DNA from: Sambucus nigra
Taxonomy: Eukaryota; Streptophyta; Magnoliopsida; Dipsacales; Adoxaceae
DNA length: 64,000 nucleotides
Reading direction: 5' to 3'
Assembly: GCA_949130495.1 (NCBI GenBank)
Contig: OX422221.1
Span: forward strand, 154,187,241 to 154,251,240
Part shown: positions 34,710 to 47,939 of the stretch, piece after piece
Layout: each line of letters opens with the position of its first letter
Numbering within the stretch: the stretch's first letter is position 1
Made by a program: the position numbers and the translations under genes
The notes under the pieces: generated by a model
Seen by the model: the letters and a program-made list of their open reading frames with translations, nothing else
Told to the model about the DNA's origin: nothing
The model's database searches: none

Positions 34710-35028
34710 CAGAGTTTCCTCTATTTTCTTGACATTCCAAAACCTGTAAATGTAAAACCAGCTTATTATAAAGCCCGCACGGCCATAAAATTCAACAATT
34801 GAATTAATAAAGCCCGCACAGCCATAAAACTAAACAATAAACGACCGCACGACTGTAACACAAAAAACAAAATCCTGAATGTCCATTACCTCCTTCGTTT
34901 GTTTTGCGTGCAAAAACCCTACAAATGATAGGATACATAAAAAAAATATCAATAACCAAGTAGTTTTACAAAAAATTTAATCAAGCGGAAAAATTTCATA
35001 TATGAGTTAAAATTATCAACATAACAAT
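34710..35028. other. Spacer between Tat LTR and right satellite array
   Basis: No gene seen. It contains a diverged short repeat with core AAAGCCCGCAC(G/A)GCCATA at about 34770 and 34809, followed by a weaker ACGACCGCACGACTG at 34850. It then becomes AT-rich and joins the satellite at ATTTTTAAGCC near 35029. The sequence could be a fragment of another LTR, but I cannot show it. Confidence 0.5.
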
Positions 35029-37400
35029 ATTTTTAAGCCTAAGTCTAGAAATATGAAAATTACCATCGTATTCTCAAATCGGGAGTCCCGCGGCTACATG
35101 ATCAAGTCCTACAAGTTACATTGGGCCTGTGGGAGGTGTTATTGCCACCCACGGGGACGTTCGGGGACTTTTTTGAGTTTTCACCCTTTAACGCCAAGAT
35201 TTTAAGCATAAGTATAGAAATATGCTAACTACCATTGTATTCTCAAACCAGGAGTCTTGCGGCTGCGTGGTCAGTTCCTACGAGTTACATTGGTCCCGTG
35301 GGAGGTGTTGGTGCCACCCACGGGGCCGTTCGGGGGCTGTTTCGAGTTTTCACCCTCTAACGCTATGATTTTAAGCCTAAGTCTAGAAATATGCAAATTA
35401 TCGTCGTATTCTCAAATCGGGAGTCCACGACTGCGCGGTCAGTTCCTACGAGTTACATCGGTCCCATGGGAGGTGTTGGTGCCACCCATGGGGCTGTTCG
35501 GGGGCTGTTTCGGGTTTTCACCCTCTAACGCCATGTTTTTAAGCCTAAGTCTAGAAACATTCAAATTATCATCGTATTCTCAAACCGGGAGTCCCGCGGC
35601 TGCAAGGTCAGTTCCTACAAGTTACATCGGTCCCGTGGGAGGTGTTGGTGTCACCCACGGGGCCGTTTGGGGTCTGTTTCGAGTTTTCACCCTCTAACGC
35701 CATGTCTTGCAGCCTAAGTCTAGAAATACACAAATTATCGTCATATTCTCAAACGGGGAGTCCCGCGGCTGTGGGGTCAGTTCCTATGAGTTACATTGGT
35801 CCCATGGGAGGTGTTGGTGCAACCCACGGGGCCATTCGGGGGCTGTTTTGAGTTTTCACTCTCTAACACCATGTTTTGCTTAAGTCTAAAAATATGCAAA
35901 TTATCATCATATTCTCAAACTGGGATTTCGTGGTTACGGGGTCAGTTCCTACGAGTTACATTGGTCCCGTCAGAGGTGTTGGTGCCACCCACGGGGCCGT
36001 TCAGGGGTTCTTTCGAGTTTTCACTTTCTAACACCATGTTTTTAAGCCTAAGTCTAGAAATATGCAAATTATAGTCGTATTCGAAAATCGGGAGTCCTGC
36101 GGCTGCGGGATCAGTTCCTACGAGTGACATCGATACCGTGGGAGGTTTTGGTGCCACCCATAGGGCCGTTCGGTGGCTGTTTCGAGATTTCACCCTCTAA
36201 AGCCATGTTTTTAAACCTAAGTCTAGAAATATGAAAATTATTGTCTTACTCTCAAACAGGGAGTCCCGTGGTTGCGCGATCAGTTCCTACGAGTTACACT
36301 GGTCCCGTGGGAGGTGTTAATACCACCCATGGGGACGTTCGGGGACTGTTTCGAGTTTTCACCCTCTAACCCCATGTTTTTAAGCCTAAGTCTAGAAATA
36401 TGTAAATTATCTTCGTATTCACAAACCGGGAGTCCCGCGACTGCGCGGTCAGTTCCTACGAGTGACATTGGTCCCGTGGGAGGTGTTGTTGCCACCCATG
36501 GGGCCGTTCGGGGGCTGTTATGGGTTTTCACCCTCTTACGCCATGTTTTTAAGCCTAATTCTAGAAATATGCCAATTATCATCGTATTCTGAAATCGGGA
36601 GTCCCGCGGCTGCGCGATCAGTTCCTACGAGTTGCATTGGTCTGGTGGGAGGTGTTGGTGCCACCCACGGAGCTGTTCGGGTGCTGTTTCGGATTTTCAA
36701 CCTCTAACACCATGTTTTTAAGCCTACGTTTAGAAATATGCAATTTATCATCGTATTCTCAAATCGGGAGTCTCGGGACTGCGCGGGCAAATCTTACGAG
36801 TTACATTGGGCCCGTGGGAGGTGTTGGTGCCACCCACGGGGCCGTTTGGGGTCTGTTTCGAGTTTTCACCCTCTAACGCCATGTCTTGCAGCCTAAGTCT
36901 AAAAATATACAAATTATCATCATATTCTCAAACAGGGAGTCCCGCGGCTATGGGGTCAGTTCCTATGAGTTACATTGGTCCCGTGGGAGGTGTTGGTGCA
37001 ACCCATGGGGCCATTCGGGGGCTGTTTTGAGTTATCACCCTCTAACGCCATGTTTTGGTTAAGTATAAAAATATGCAAATTATCGTCGTATTCTCAAACC
37101 GGGATTCTGTGTCTACGGGGTCAGTTCCTACGAGTTACATTGGTCCCGTCGGAGGTGTTAGTGCAACCCACGGGGCCGTTCAGGGGGTTGTTTCGAGTTT
37201 TCACCCTCTAACACCATGTTTTTAAGCCTAAGTCTAGAAATATGCAAATTAAAGTCGTATTCTAAAACCGGAAGTCTTGCGGCTGCGAGATCAGTTCCTA
37301 CGAGTGACATTAGTCCCGTGGGAGGTGTTGTTGCCACCCACGGGGCCGTTCGGGTGCTGTTTTGAGTTTTCACCCTCTTACGACATGTTTTTAAGCCTAA
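35029..37400 (+). repeat. Two tandem copies of a ~7-monomer higher-order unit
   Basis: The rare variant CATGTCTTGCAGCCTAAG occurs at 35701 and 36880, 1179 bp apart (7 x 168.4). The following monomers share further private changes in the same order, including a shortened ATGTTTTG(C/G)TTAAGT monomer and a GGGATTTC/GGGATTCT monomer. This indicates a tandem duplication of about seven units; outer boundaries are approximate. Confidence 0.7.
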
Positions 37401-40400
37401 GTCTAGAAATATGCAAATTATCGTCGTATTCTCAAACCGGGAGTCCCACGGCTACGCGATCAGTTCCTACGAGTTACATTGGTCCCATGGGGGGTGTTGG
37501 TGCCATCCACGGGGCCGTTCGGGGGTTGTTTCGGGTTTTCACCCTCTAAAGCCATATTTTTAAGCCAAAGTCTAGAAATATGCAAATTATCGCCGTATTC
37601 TAAAATCGGGAGTCCCGCGGATATGGGGTCAGTTCCTAAGAATTACATTGGTCCCACGGGAGGAGTTGGTGCCACCCACGGGGCCGTTCTGGTCTCTTTT
37701 TGGGTTTTCACCCTCTAACGCCATGTTTTTAAGCCTAAGTACAGAAATATGCAAATTATTGTCGTACTCTCAAACTGGAAGTCTCGCGGCTGCGCCGTCA
37801 GTTCCTACGAGTGACATTGGTCCCGTGGGAGGTGTTGGTGCCACCCACGGGGCCGTTCGGGGGCTGTTTTTGGTTTTCACCCTCTTACGCCAAGTTTTTA
37901 AGCCTAAGTCTAGAAATATGCCAATTATTGTTGTATTCTGAAATCGGGAGTCCCGCGGCTGTGCGATCAGTTCCTACGAGTTATATTGGTCCCGTGGGAG
38001 GTGTTGGTGCCACCCACGGGGACATTCAGGTGTTATTTCGGGTTTTCACCCACTAACGCCATGTTTTTAAGCCTAAATCTAGGAATATGCAAATTATTGT
38101 CTTATTCTCAAACTGGGAGTCCCGTGGCTGGACGGTCAATTCATACGAGTTACATTGGTTCCGTGTGAGGTGCTGGTGCCACCCAAGGGGCCGTTTAGGG
38201 GCTGTTTCGAGTTATCACCCTCTAACGCCATGTTTTTAAGCCTAAGTTTAGAAATATGAAAATTACCGTCGTATTCTCAAACCGGGAGTCCCGAGGCTAC
38301 GGGGTCAGTTCCTACGAGTTACGTTGGTCCCGTGGGAGGTGTTAGTGCCACCCATGGGGCCGTTCGGGGGCTGTTATGGGTTTTCACCCTCTAACGCCAT
38401 GTTTTTAAGCCTAAGTTTAAAAATATTCCAATTATCGTCGTATTCTGAAATCGGTAGTCCCACGGCTGCCCGATCAGTTCCTACGAGTTACATTGGTCCA
38501 GTGGGAGGTGTTGGTGCCATCCACGGGGCCGTTCGGGTGCTGTTTTTGATTTTCACCCTCTAACGCCATGTTTATAAGCCTAAGTCTATAAATATGCAAA
38601 TTATTGTCGTATTCTCAAACCGGGAGTCCCGCGGCTGTGCTCCTACGAATGACATTGGTCCCGAGGGAGGTGTTGGTGCCACCCACGGGGCCGTTTGGGG
38701 GATGTTTTGGGTTTTCACCCTCTAACGCCATGCTTTTAAGCCTAAGTCTAGAAATATACAAATTATCATCGTATTCCAAAACCAGGAGTCCCGCGACTGC
38801 GCGATCAGTTCCTACGAGTTACATTGGTCCTGTGGGAGGTGTTGGTGCCACCCACGGGGCCGTTCGGGGGTTGTTTCGAGTTTTCACCCTCTAACACCAT
38901 GTTTTTAAGCTAAAGTCTAGAAATATGCAAATTATCATCATATTCTCAAACCGGGTGTCCCGCGACTGTGCGGTCTCTTCAAACGAGTGACATTGGTCGC
39001 GTGGGAGGTGTTGGTGCCACCCACGGGGCCGTACTAGGGCTGTTTTGGGTTTTCACCCTCTTACACCATGTTTTTAAGCCTAAGTCTAAAAATATGCCAA
39101 TTATCATCATATTCTAAAATCGGGAGTCCCGTGGCTGCGCGATCAGTTCTTACAAGTTACATTGGTCCCATGGGAAGTGTTGGTCCCACCCACGGGGCCG
39201 ATCGGGTGCAGTTTCGGATTTTCACCCTCTAACGCCATGTTTATAAGGCTAAGTCTATAAATCTGTGAATTATCATCGTACTCTCAAATCGGGAGTCCCG
39301 CGGTTGCGCGGTTAGTTCCTACGAGTTACATTGGTCCCGTGGGAGGTGTTGGTACCATCCAAGGAACCGTTTGGGGGCTGTTTCGGGTTTTCACCCTCTA
39401 ACACCATTTTTTTAAGCCTAAGTCTATAAATATGAAAATTATTGTCGTATTCTCAAATCGGGAGTCCTGCGGCTGCGCTCCTACGAGTGACATTATTCTC
39501 GTGGGAGGTGTTGGTGCCACCCACGGGGCCGTTCGGGGGTTGTTTCAGGTTTTCACCCTCTAACGCCATGTTTTAAGCTTAAGTCTAGAAATATGCCAAT
39601 TATCGTCGTATTCTAAAATCAAGAGTTCTGTGGCTGCGCGGTCAGTTCCTACGAGTTAAATTGGTCCCGTGGGAGGTGTTGGTTCCACCCACGGGGCCAT
39701 TCGGGTGCTGTTTCAGATTTTCACCCTCTAACGCCATGTTTTTAAGCCTAAGTCTATAAATATGCAAATTATCATCGTACTCTCAAATCGGGAGTCCCGC
39801 GGCTCACGGGGCCGTTCGGGGGCTGTTTCGGGTTTTCACCATCTAATGCCATGTTTTTAAGCCTAAGTCTAGAAATATTAAAATTATCATCGTATTCTCA
39901 AACCAAGGGTCCCGCGGCTCCGTGGTTAGTTCCTACGAGAGACATTGGTCCCATGGGAGGTGTTGGTGCCACCCACGACGCCGTTCGGGGGCTGTTTCCT
40001 GTTTTCACCCTTTAACGCTAAGTTTTTAAGCCCAAGTCTAGGCATATGAAAATTATCGTTGTATTCTCAAGCTGGGAGTCCCATGGATGTGCGGTCAGTT
40101 CCTACGAGTTATATTGGTCCCGGGGGAGGTGTTGGTGCCACCCACGGGGCTATTCGTGGTCTGTTTCGAGTTTTCACCCTCTAACGCCTTGTTTTTAAGC
40201 CTAAGTCTAGAAATATGCAAATTATCCTCGTATTCCCAAATCGAGAGTACTGCGGCTGCGCGGTTAGTTCCTACGAGTTATATTGGTCCCGTGGGAGGTG
40301 TTGGTGCCAGCCACGGGGCCGTTCGGGGGCTATTTCGGGTTTTCACCCTCTAACGCCATGTTTTTAAGCCTAAGTCTAGAAATATGCAAATTATCATCGT

Positions 40401-43400
40401 ATTCCCAAACTGGGAGTCCCACGGCTGCGCGGTCAGTTCCTACGTGTTACATTGGTCTCGTGGGAGGTATTGGTGCCACACACGAGGCCGTTCAGGGGCT
40501 ATTTCGGATTTTCACCCTCTAACACCATGTTTTTAAGCCTAAGTTTAGAAATACGCAAATTATCATCGTATCCTCAAACCAGGAGTCCCACGATTGCACG
40601 GTCAGTCCCTACAAGTTACATTGGTCCCATGGCAGGAGTTGGTGCCACCCACGGGGCCAATCGGGGGCTGTTTTGGGTTTTCACCCTCTAACGACATGTT
40701 TTTAATCCTATGTCTAGAAATATGCAAACTATTGTCGTATTCTGAAAGCGGAGTCCCACGGTTGCGCGGTTAGTTCCTACGAGTTACATCGGTCCCGTGG
40801 GAAGTGTTGGTGCCACCCACGAGCCCGTTCGGGGGCTATTCCGGGTTTTCACCCTCCAACACCATGTTTTTAAGCCTAAGTCTTGAAATATGCAAATTAT
40901 TGTTGTATTCTCAAATCGAGAGTCCCGTGGGGGCGGGGTCAGTTCCTACGAGTTACATTGGTATTGTTGAAGGTGTTGGTACAACCCACGGGGCCATTTC
41001 GAGTTTTCCCCCATCTAACGCCATTTTGTTAAGACTAAGTCTAAAAATATGCAAATTATCGTCGTATTCTCAAACTGGGAGTTCCGCGGCTGCGTGGTCA
41101 GTTCTTACGAGTGACATTGGTCTCGTAGGAGGTGTTGATGCCACCCACGGATCCTTTCGGGTGTTGTTTCGGCTTTTCACCCTCTAACACCATGTTTTTA
41201 AGCCTAAGTCTAGAAATATATAAATTATCATCGTATTCTCAAACCGGGAGTCCCGCGGCAGCGAGGTCAGGTCCTACGAGTTACATTGGTCCCGTGGGAG
41301 GTGTTGGTGCAACCCACGGAGCCCTTCGGGTGCTATTTTGGGTTTTCATCCTCTAACGTTATATTTTTAAGCCTAAGTATAGAAATATGCAAATTATCAT
41401 CGTATTCCCAAACCCGGAGTACCGCGGCTGTGCGGTCAGTTCCAACGAGTTACATTGGTCCCGTGGGAGGTGTTGGTGCCACCCACGGGGCCGTTCGGGA
41501 AATGTTTCGGGTTTTCACCCACTAACGCCATGTTTTAAAGCCTAAGTCAAGAAATATGCAAATTATCATCGTATTCTCAAATCGGGAGTCCTGTGACTAC
41601 GCAGTGAGTTTCTACGAGTGACATTGGTCCCGTGGGAGGTGTTTGTGCCACCTACAGGGATGTTCGATTGCTGTTTTGGTTTTTACCCTCTAACGCCATG
41701 TTTTTAAGCCTAAGTCTAGAAATATGCAAATTATCATCTTATTCTCAAACCAGGAGTCCTGTGGATGCGCGGTCAGTTCCTACGAGTTACATTTGTCTCG
41801 TGAGAGGTGTTGGTGCCACCCATGGGGCCATTCGGGTGCTATTTTGGGTTTTCACCCTCTAACGCCATGTTTTTAAGCCTAAGTCTAGAAATATGCAAAA
41901 TATCGTCTTATTCTCAAATCGGGAGTCCCCCGGCTGCGTGGTTAGTTCCTACGAGTTACATTGGTCCCGTTGGAGGAGTTGATGCCACCCACGGGGCCGT
42001 TCGGGTTTTCACCCACTAACGCCATGTTTTTAAGCCTAAATCTAGAAATATGCAACTAATTTTCTTATTCTCAAACCGAGAGTCCCGTGGCTGCACGGTC
42101 AGTTCCTACGGGTTACATTGGTTCCGTGGGAGGTGTTGGTGCCACCCACGGGGCCATTCGGGAGTTATTTCGAGTTTTCACCCTCTAAAGCCATGTTTTA
42201 AGATTAATTCTAGAAATATGAAAATTATCATCGTATTCCCAAATCAGGAGTCCCGCGGCTGCGCGGTCAGTTCTGCGAGTTACATTGGTCCCGTGGAAGG
42301 TGTTAGTGCCGCCCACGGGGCCGTTTGGGGGCTATTTCGAGTTTTCACCCGCTAATAACATGTTTTTAAGACCAAGTCTTGAAATGTGAAAATTATCATC
42401 GTTTTCCCAAGGGGGGAGTCCCGCGGCGACTCGGTCAGTTCCTATAAGTTACATTGGTCCCGTGGGAGGTGTTGGTGCCACCCACGGGGCCGTTCGGGGG
42501 CTGTTTTGAGTTTTCACCCTTTAACGCCATGTTTTTAAGCCTAAGTCTAAAAATATGCAAATTATCGTTGTATTCTCAAACCGAGAGTTTTGTGGCTGCG
42601 CAGTCAGTTCCTACGAGTGACATTGGTGTCGTAGGAGGTGTTGGTGCCACCGACGGAGCCGTTCGGGGGCTGTTATGGATTTTCACCCTCTAACGCCATG
42701 TTTTTAAGCCTAAGTCTAGTATTAACAAATTATCGTCATGTTCCTAAACCGGGAGTCCCGTTACTGCGCGGTCAGTTACTACGAGTTACATTGGTCCCGT
42801 GGGAGGTGTTGGTGCCACCCACGGGGCCGTTCGGGGGATGTTTCGAGTTTTCACCCTCTAACGCCATGTTTTTAAGCCTAAGTCTAGAAATATGCAAATT
42901 ATCGTCGTATTCTCAAAGTGGGAGTCCTGTGGCTACGTGGTCAGTTCTAACGAGTTACATTGGTCCCGTGGGAGGTGTTGGTGCCACCCACGGGGCCGTT
43001 CGGGTGCTATTTAGGTTTTTACCCTCTAACGCCATGTTTTTAAGCCTAGGTCTAGAAATATGCAAATTATCATCGTATTCCCAAACTTGGAGTCCCATGC
43101 CTTCGCGGTCAGTTCCTACGAGTTACATTGGTCCCCTGGGAGGTGTTGGTGCCACCAACAGGGCCGTTCGGGGACTGTTTCGGGTTTTCATCCACTAAAG
43201 TCATGTTTTTAAGCCTAAGTTTATAAATATGCGAATTATCATCATATTCTCAAACCGGGAGTCCCGCGGCTGTGCGGTCAGATCCTACGAGTGACATTGG
43301 TCCCGTGGGAGGTGTTGGTGCCACCCACGGGGCCATTCAGGGGTTTGTTTAAGGTTTTCAGTCTCTAACGCCATGTTTTTCAGCCTATGTCTAGAAATAT

Positions 43401-45293
43401 GCAAATTATCATCGTATTCCCAAATCGGGAGTCCCGCGACTGCGCGATCAGTTCCTACGAGTTACATTGGTTCTGTGGGAGGTGTTGGTGCTACCCACAG
43501 GGCCGTTCCTGGGCTGTTTCGGTTTTTTACCCGCTAACCCCATGTTTTTATGCCAAAGTATAGAAATATCCGAATTATCGTCGTATTGCCAAACCGCAGG
43601 TCCCGCGACTGCGCGGTCAGTTCATATAAGTTACATTGGTCCCGTGAGAGGTGTTAGTGCCACCAACGGGGCCGTTCGGGGGCTTTTTCGAGTTTTCACC
43701 ATCGAATGCCATGTTTTTCAGCCTAAGTGCTGAAATATGCAAATTATCTTCATACTCTCAAACTGGGAGTCCTGCGGTTGCGCGGTCAGTTCCTACGAGT
43801 TACATTCGTCCCGCGGGAGGTGTTGGTGCCACCCACGGTGCCGTTCGGGTGCTATTTCGGATTCTCACCTTTTAACGCCATGTTTTTAAGCCTAAGTCTA
43901 GAAATATGTAAATTATCATCTTATTCTCAAATCGAGAGTCCCGTGGATGCGCGGTGAGTTCCTACGAGTTACATTGGTCCCGTGGGAGGTGTTGGTGCCA
44001 CCCACGGGGCTGTTCGGGGGCTGTTTCGAGTTTTCACCTGCCATTGCCTTATTTTTAGGCCTAAGTCTAGAATTATGCAAATTATCATCGTATTCTGAAA
44101 TCGGAAGTCCCGCGGATGCGGGGTCAGTTCCTACGAGTTATATTTGGCCCGTGGGAGGTGTTGGTGCCACCCACGGGGCCGTTCGGGTGCTATTTCGGGT
44201 TTTCACCCTCTAACGCCTTATTTTTAAGCCTAAGTCTAGAAATATGGAAATTATCAACGTATTCTCAAATCGGGAGTTCCGCGGCTGCGCGGTCTGTTCC
44301 TATGAGTGACATTGGACTCGTAGGAGGTGTTGTTGCCACCCACGGAGTCGTTCGGGTGATGTTTCGGGTTTTCGCCCTCTAATGCCATGTTTTTAAGCCT
44401 AACTCTAAAAATATGAAAATTATTGTCGTATTCTCAAATCGGGAGTCCCGCAGCTGTGGGGTCAGTTCCTACGAGTTGCATTGGTCCCGTGGGAGGTGTT
44501 GGTGCCACCCACTGGGCCGTTCGGGGACTGTTTTGGGTTTTTACCCTCTAAAGCCATGTTTTTAACCCCAAGTCTACAAATACACAACTTATCGTCGTAT
44601 TGTCAAATCGGGAGTCCCGCGGTTGCACGGTCAGTTCCTACGAGTTACATTGGTCCCGTGGCAGGAGTTGGTGTCACCCACGGGGCCGTTCGAGGGCTGT
44701 TTCGAGTTTTCACCTGCTAACGCCATGTTTTTAAGCCTAAGTCTAGAAATATGCAAATTATTTTCGTATTCTCAATCCGAGAGTCCCGCGGCTCTGCGGT
44801 TAGTTACTACGAGTGACATTGGTCTCGTAGGAGGTGTTGGTGTCACCCACGGAGCTGTTCGGGTGCTGTTTCGGGTTTTCACCCTCTAACGCCATGTTTT
44901 TAAGCCTAAGTCTAGAAATATAAAAATTATTGTCGTATTCTCAAACCGAGAGTCCCGTGGCTGCGCGGTCAGTTCCTACGAGTTACATTGGTCCAGTGGG
45001 AGGTGTTGGTGCCACCCACGGGGCCGTTCGAGGGCTGTTTCAAGTTTTCAACCGCTAACGCCAGTTTTTGAGCCTAAGTCTTGAAATATGAAAATTATCG
45101 TCGTATTCCCAAATCGGGAGTCCCGCGACTGCGGGGTCAGTTCCAATGAGTGACTTTGGTCCCGTGGGTGGTGTTGGTGCCACCCACGGGGCCGTTTGGG
45201 GGATGTTTTGAGTTTTCAACCTTTAACGCCATGTTTTTAAGCTAAAGTCTTAAAATATGCAAATTATTTGCTTATTCTAAAACCGGGAGTCTC

Positions 45294-45888
45294 GTGACTG
45301 CGCGGTCAGTTCCTACGAGTTACATTGGTCCAGTAGGAGGTGTTGGTGACACCCACGGGGCCGTTCGGGATAATATTTCGGGTTTTCACACCATGTTTTT
45401 AAGCCTAAATCTAGAAATATGCAAATTATTGTCTTATTCTCAAATCTGGGGTCCCGTGGCTGTGCGATCAGTTCCTACGAGTTACATTGGTCCCGTAGGA
45501 GGTGTTGGTGCCACCCACGGGGTCGTTCGGGGACTGTTTTGGGTTTTCACCCTCTAACGCCATGTTTTTAACCCTAAGTCTAGAAATATGCAAATTATCA
45601 TCGTATTCCCAAACCGGGGGTCCTGCGACTGTGCGGTCAGTTCCTACGAGTTACATTGGTTCAGTAGGAGGTGTTGGTGCCACCCACGGGGCCGTTCGGG
45701 GTGATATTTCGGGTTTTCACACCATGTTTTTAAGCCTAAATCTAGAAATATGCAAATTATTGTCTTATTCTCAAATCGGGGGTCCCGTGGCTGCGCGATC
45801 AGTTCCTACGAGTTACATTGGTCCCGTGGGAGGTGTTGGTGCCACCCACGGGGACGTTCGGGGGATGTTTCGAGTTTTCACCCACTAA
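45294..45888 (+). repeat. Duplicated dimer with a shortened monomer
   Basis: A shortened monomer lacking part of the TTTTCACCCTCTAACGCC block (it reads GGGTTTTCACACCATG) occurs at 45383 and 45714, 331 bp apart, with the same neighbours. This is a recent two-monomer duplication. Confidence 0.7.
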
Positions 45889-47939
45889 CGCCATGTTTTT
45901 AAACCTAAGTCTAGAAATATGCAAATTATCATCGTATTCCCAAATCGGGAGTCCTGCGACTGCGCGGTCAGTTCCTACGAGTTACATTGGTCCTGTGAGA
46001 GGTGTTGGAAGCACCCACGGAGCCGTTCGGGGGCTGTTTCGAGTTTTCACCCTCTAACGCCATGTTTTTAAGCCTAAATCTAGAAATATGCAAATTATCG
46101 TTGTACTCTCAAACCGGGAGTCCCGCGGCTGTGCGGTCAGTTCTTACTAGTTATATTGTTCCCGTGGGAGTTGTTGGTACCACCCATGGGGTCGTTTGGG
46201 GGATGTTTCTGGTTTTCACCCTCTAACCCCATGTTTTTAAGCCTAAGTCTAGAAATATGCAAATTATCATCGTATTCTCAAACCAGGAGTCCCGCGACTG
46301 CGCGGTCAGTTCCTACGAGTTACATTGGTCCCGTGGGAGGTGTTGGTGCCACCCACGGGGCCGTTCGGGGACTGTTTCGAGTTTTCCCCTCTAACGCCAT
46401 ATTTTTAACCCTAATTCTAGAAATACGCAAATTGTCATCATATTCTCAAATCGAGAGTCCCGCGGTTGGGCGGTCAGTTCCTATGAGTTACATTGGTCCC
46501 GTGGGAGGAGTTGGTGCCACCCACGGGGCCGTTCGGTGGCTATTTCGAGGTTTCACCTGCTAACGCCATGTTTTTAAGCCTAAGTCAAGAAATATGCAAA
46601 TTGTTGTCTTATTTTCAAACCAGGAGTCCCGCGGCTCCGCGGTTAGTTCCTACGAGTGACATTGGTCTCGTAGGAGGAGTTGGTGACACCCACGGAGCCG
46701 TTCGGGGGCTATTTCGGGTTTTCACTCTCTAACGCCATGTTTTTAAGCCTAAGTCTAAAAATATGCAAATTATCGTTGTATTCTCAAACCGGGAGTCCCG
46801 CGGCTGTCGGGTCAATTCCTATGAGTTACATTGGTCCCAAGGGAGGTTTTGGTGCCTCCCATGGGGCCGTTCGGGTGCTATTTCGGGTTCTCACCCTCTC
46901 ACGCCATGTTTTTAAACAAATGTCTAGAAATACGAAAATTATCATCTTATTCTCAAATCGGGAGTCCCGTGGCTGCGCGATCAGTTCCTACGAGTTACAT
47001 TGGTCCCATGGGAGGTGTTGGTACCACCCTCGGGGCCGTTCGGGTGCTGTTTTGAGTTTTCCCGCGCTAACGCCATGTTTTTTAGCCTAAGTTTAGAAAT
47101 ATGAAAATTATCTTAGTATTCCCAAACTGGGAGTCCCGTGGCTGCGCGGTCAGTTCCTACGAGTTACAGTGGTCCCAAGGGAGGTGTTGGTGCCACCCAC
47201 GGCGCCGTTCGGGTGCTGTTTTGAGTTTTCACCCTACAACGCCATGTTTTTAAGCTTAAGTATAAAAATATGCAAATTATGGTCGTATTCTAAAATCGAG
47301 AGTCCCGCGACTGCGGGGTCAGTTCCTACGAGTGACTTTGGTCCCGTGAGAGGTGTTGGTGAAACCCACGGAGCCCTTCGGGTGCTATTTTGGGTTTTCA
47401 TCCTCTAACGTTATATTTTTAAGCCTAAGTCTATAAATATGCAAATTATCGTCGTATTCCCAAACCCGGATTACCGCGGCTGCGCGGTCAGTTCCAACGA
47501 GTTACATTGGTCCCGTGGGAGGTGTTGGTGCCTCCCACGGGGCCGTTCGGGTGTTGTTTCGAGTTTTCACCCTCTAACTCTATGTTTTTAAGCCTAAGTA
47601 TAGACATATGCAAATTATGGTCGTATTCTAAAACCGAGAGACCCGCGACTGCGGGGTCAGTTCCTACGAGTGACTTTGGTCCCGTGGGTGGTGTTGGTGC
47701 CACCCACGGGGCCGTTTGTGGAATGTTTTGAGTTTTCAAGCTCTAACGCCATGTTTTTAGCCTATGTCTTAAAATATGCAAATTATTGGCTTATTCTCAA
47801 ACTGGGAGTCCCGTGACTGCGCGGTCAGTTCCTACGAGTGACATTGGTCCAGTGGGAGGTGTTGGTGCCACCCACGGGGCCGTTTCGGGTGCTGTTTCAA
47901 GTTTTCACCCTCTAACGCCATTTTTTAAGCCTAAGTCTA

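Noticed and set aside
35280..35345. A CENP-B-box-like match around the TTCGGG stretch of the monomer
   Set aside because: The spacing of the required TTCG, A and CGGG positions does not fit in the consensus monomer.
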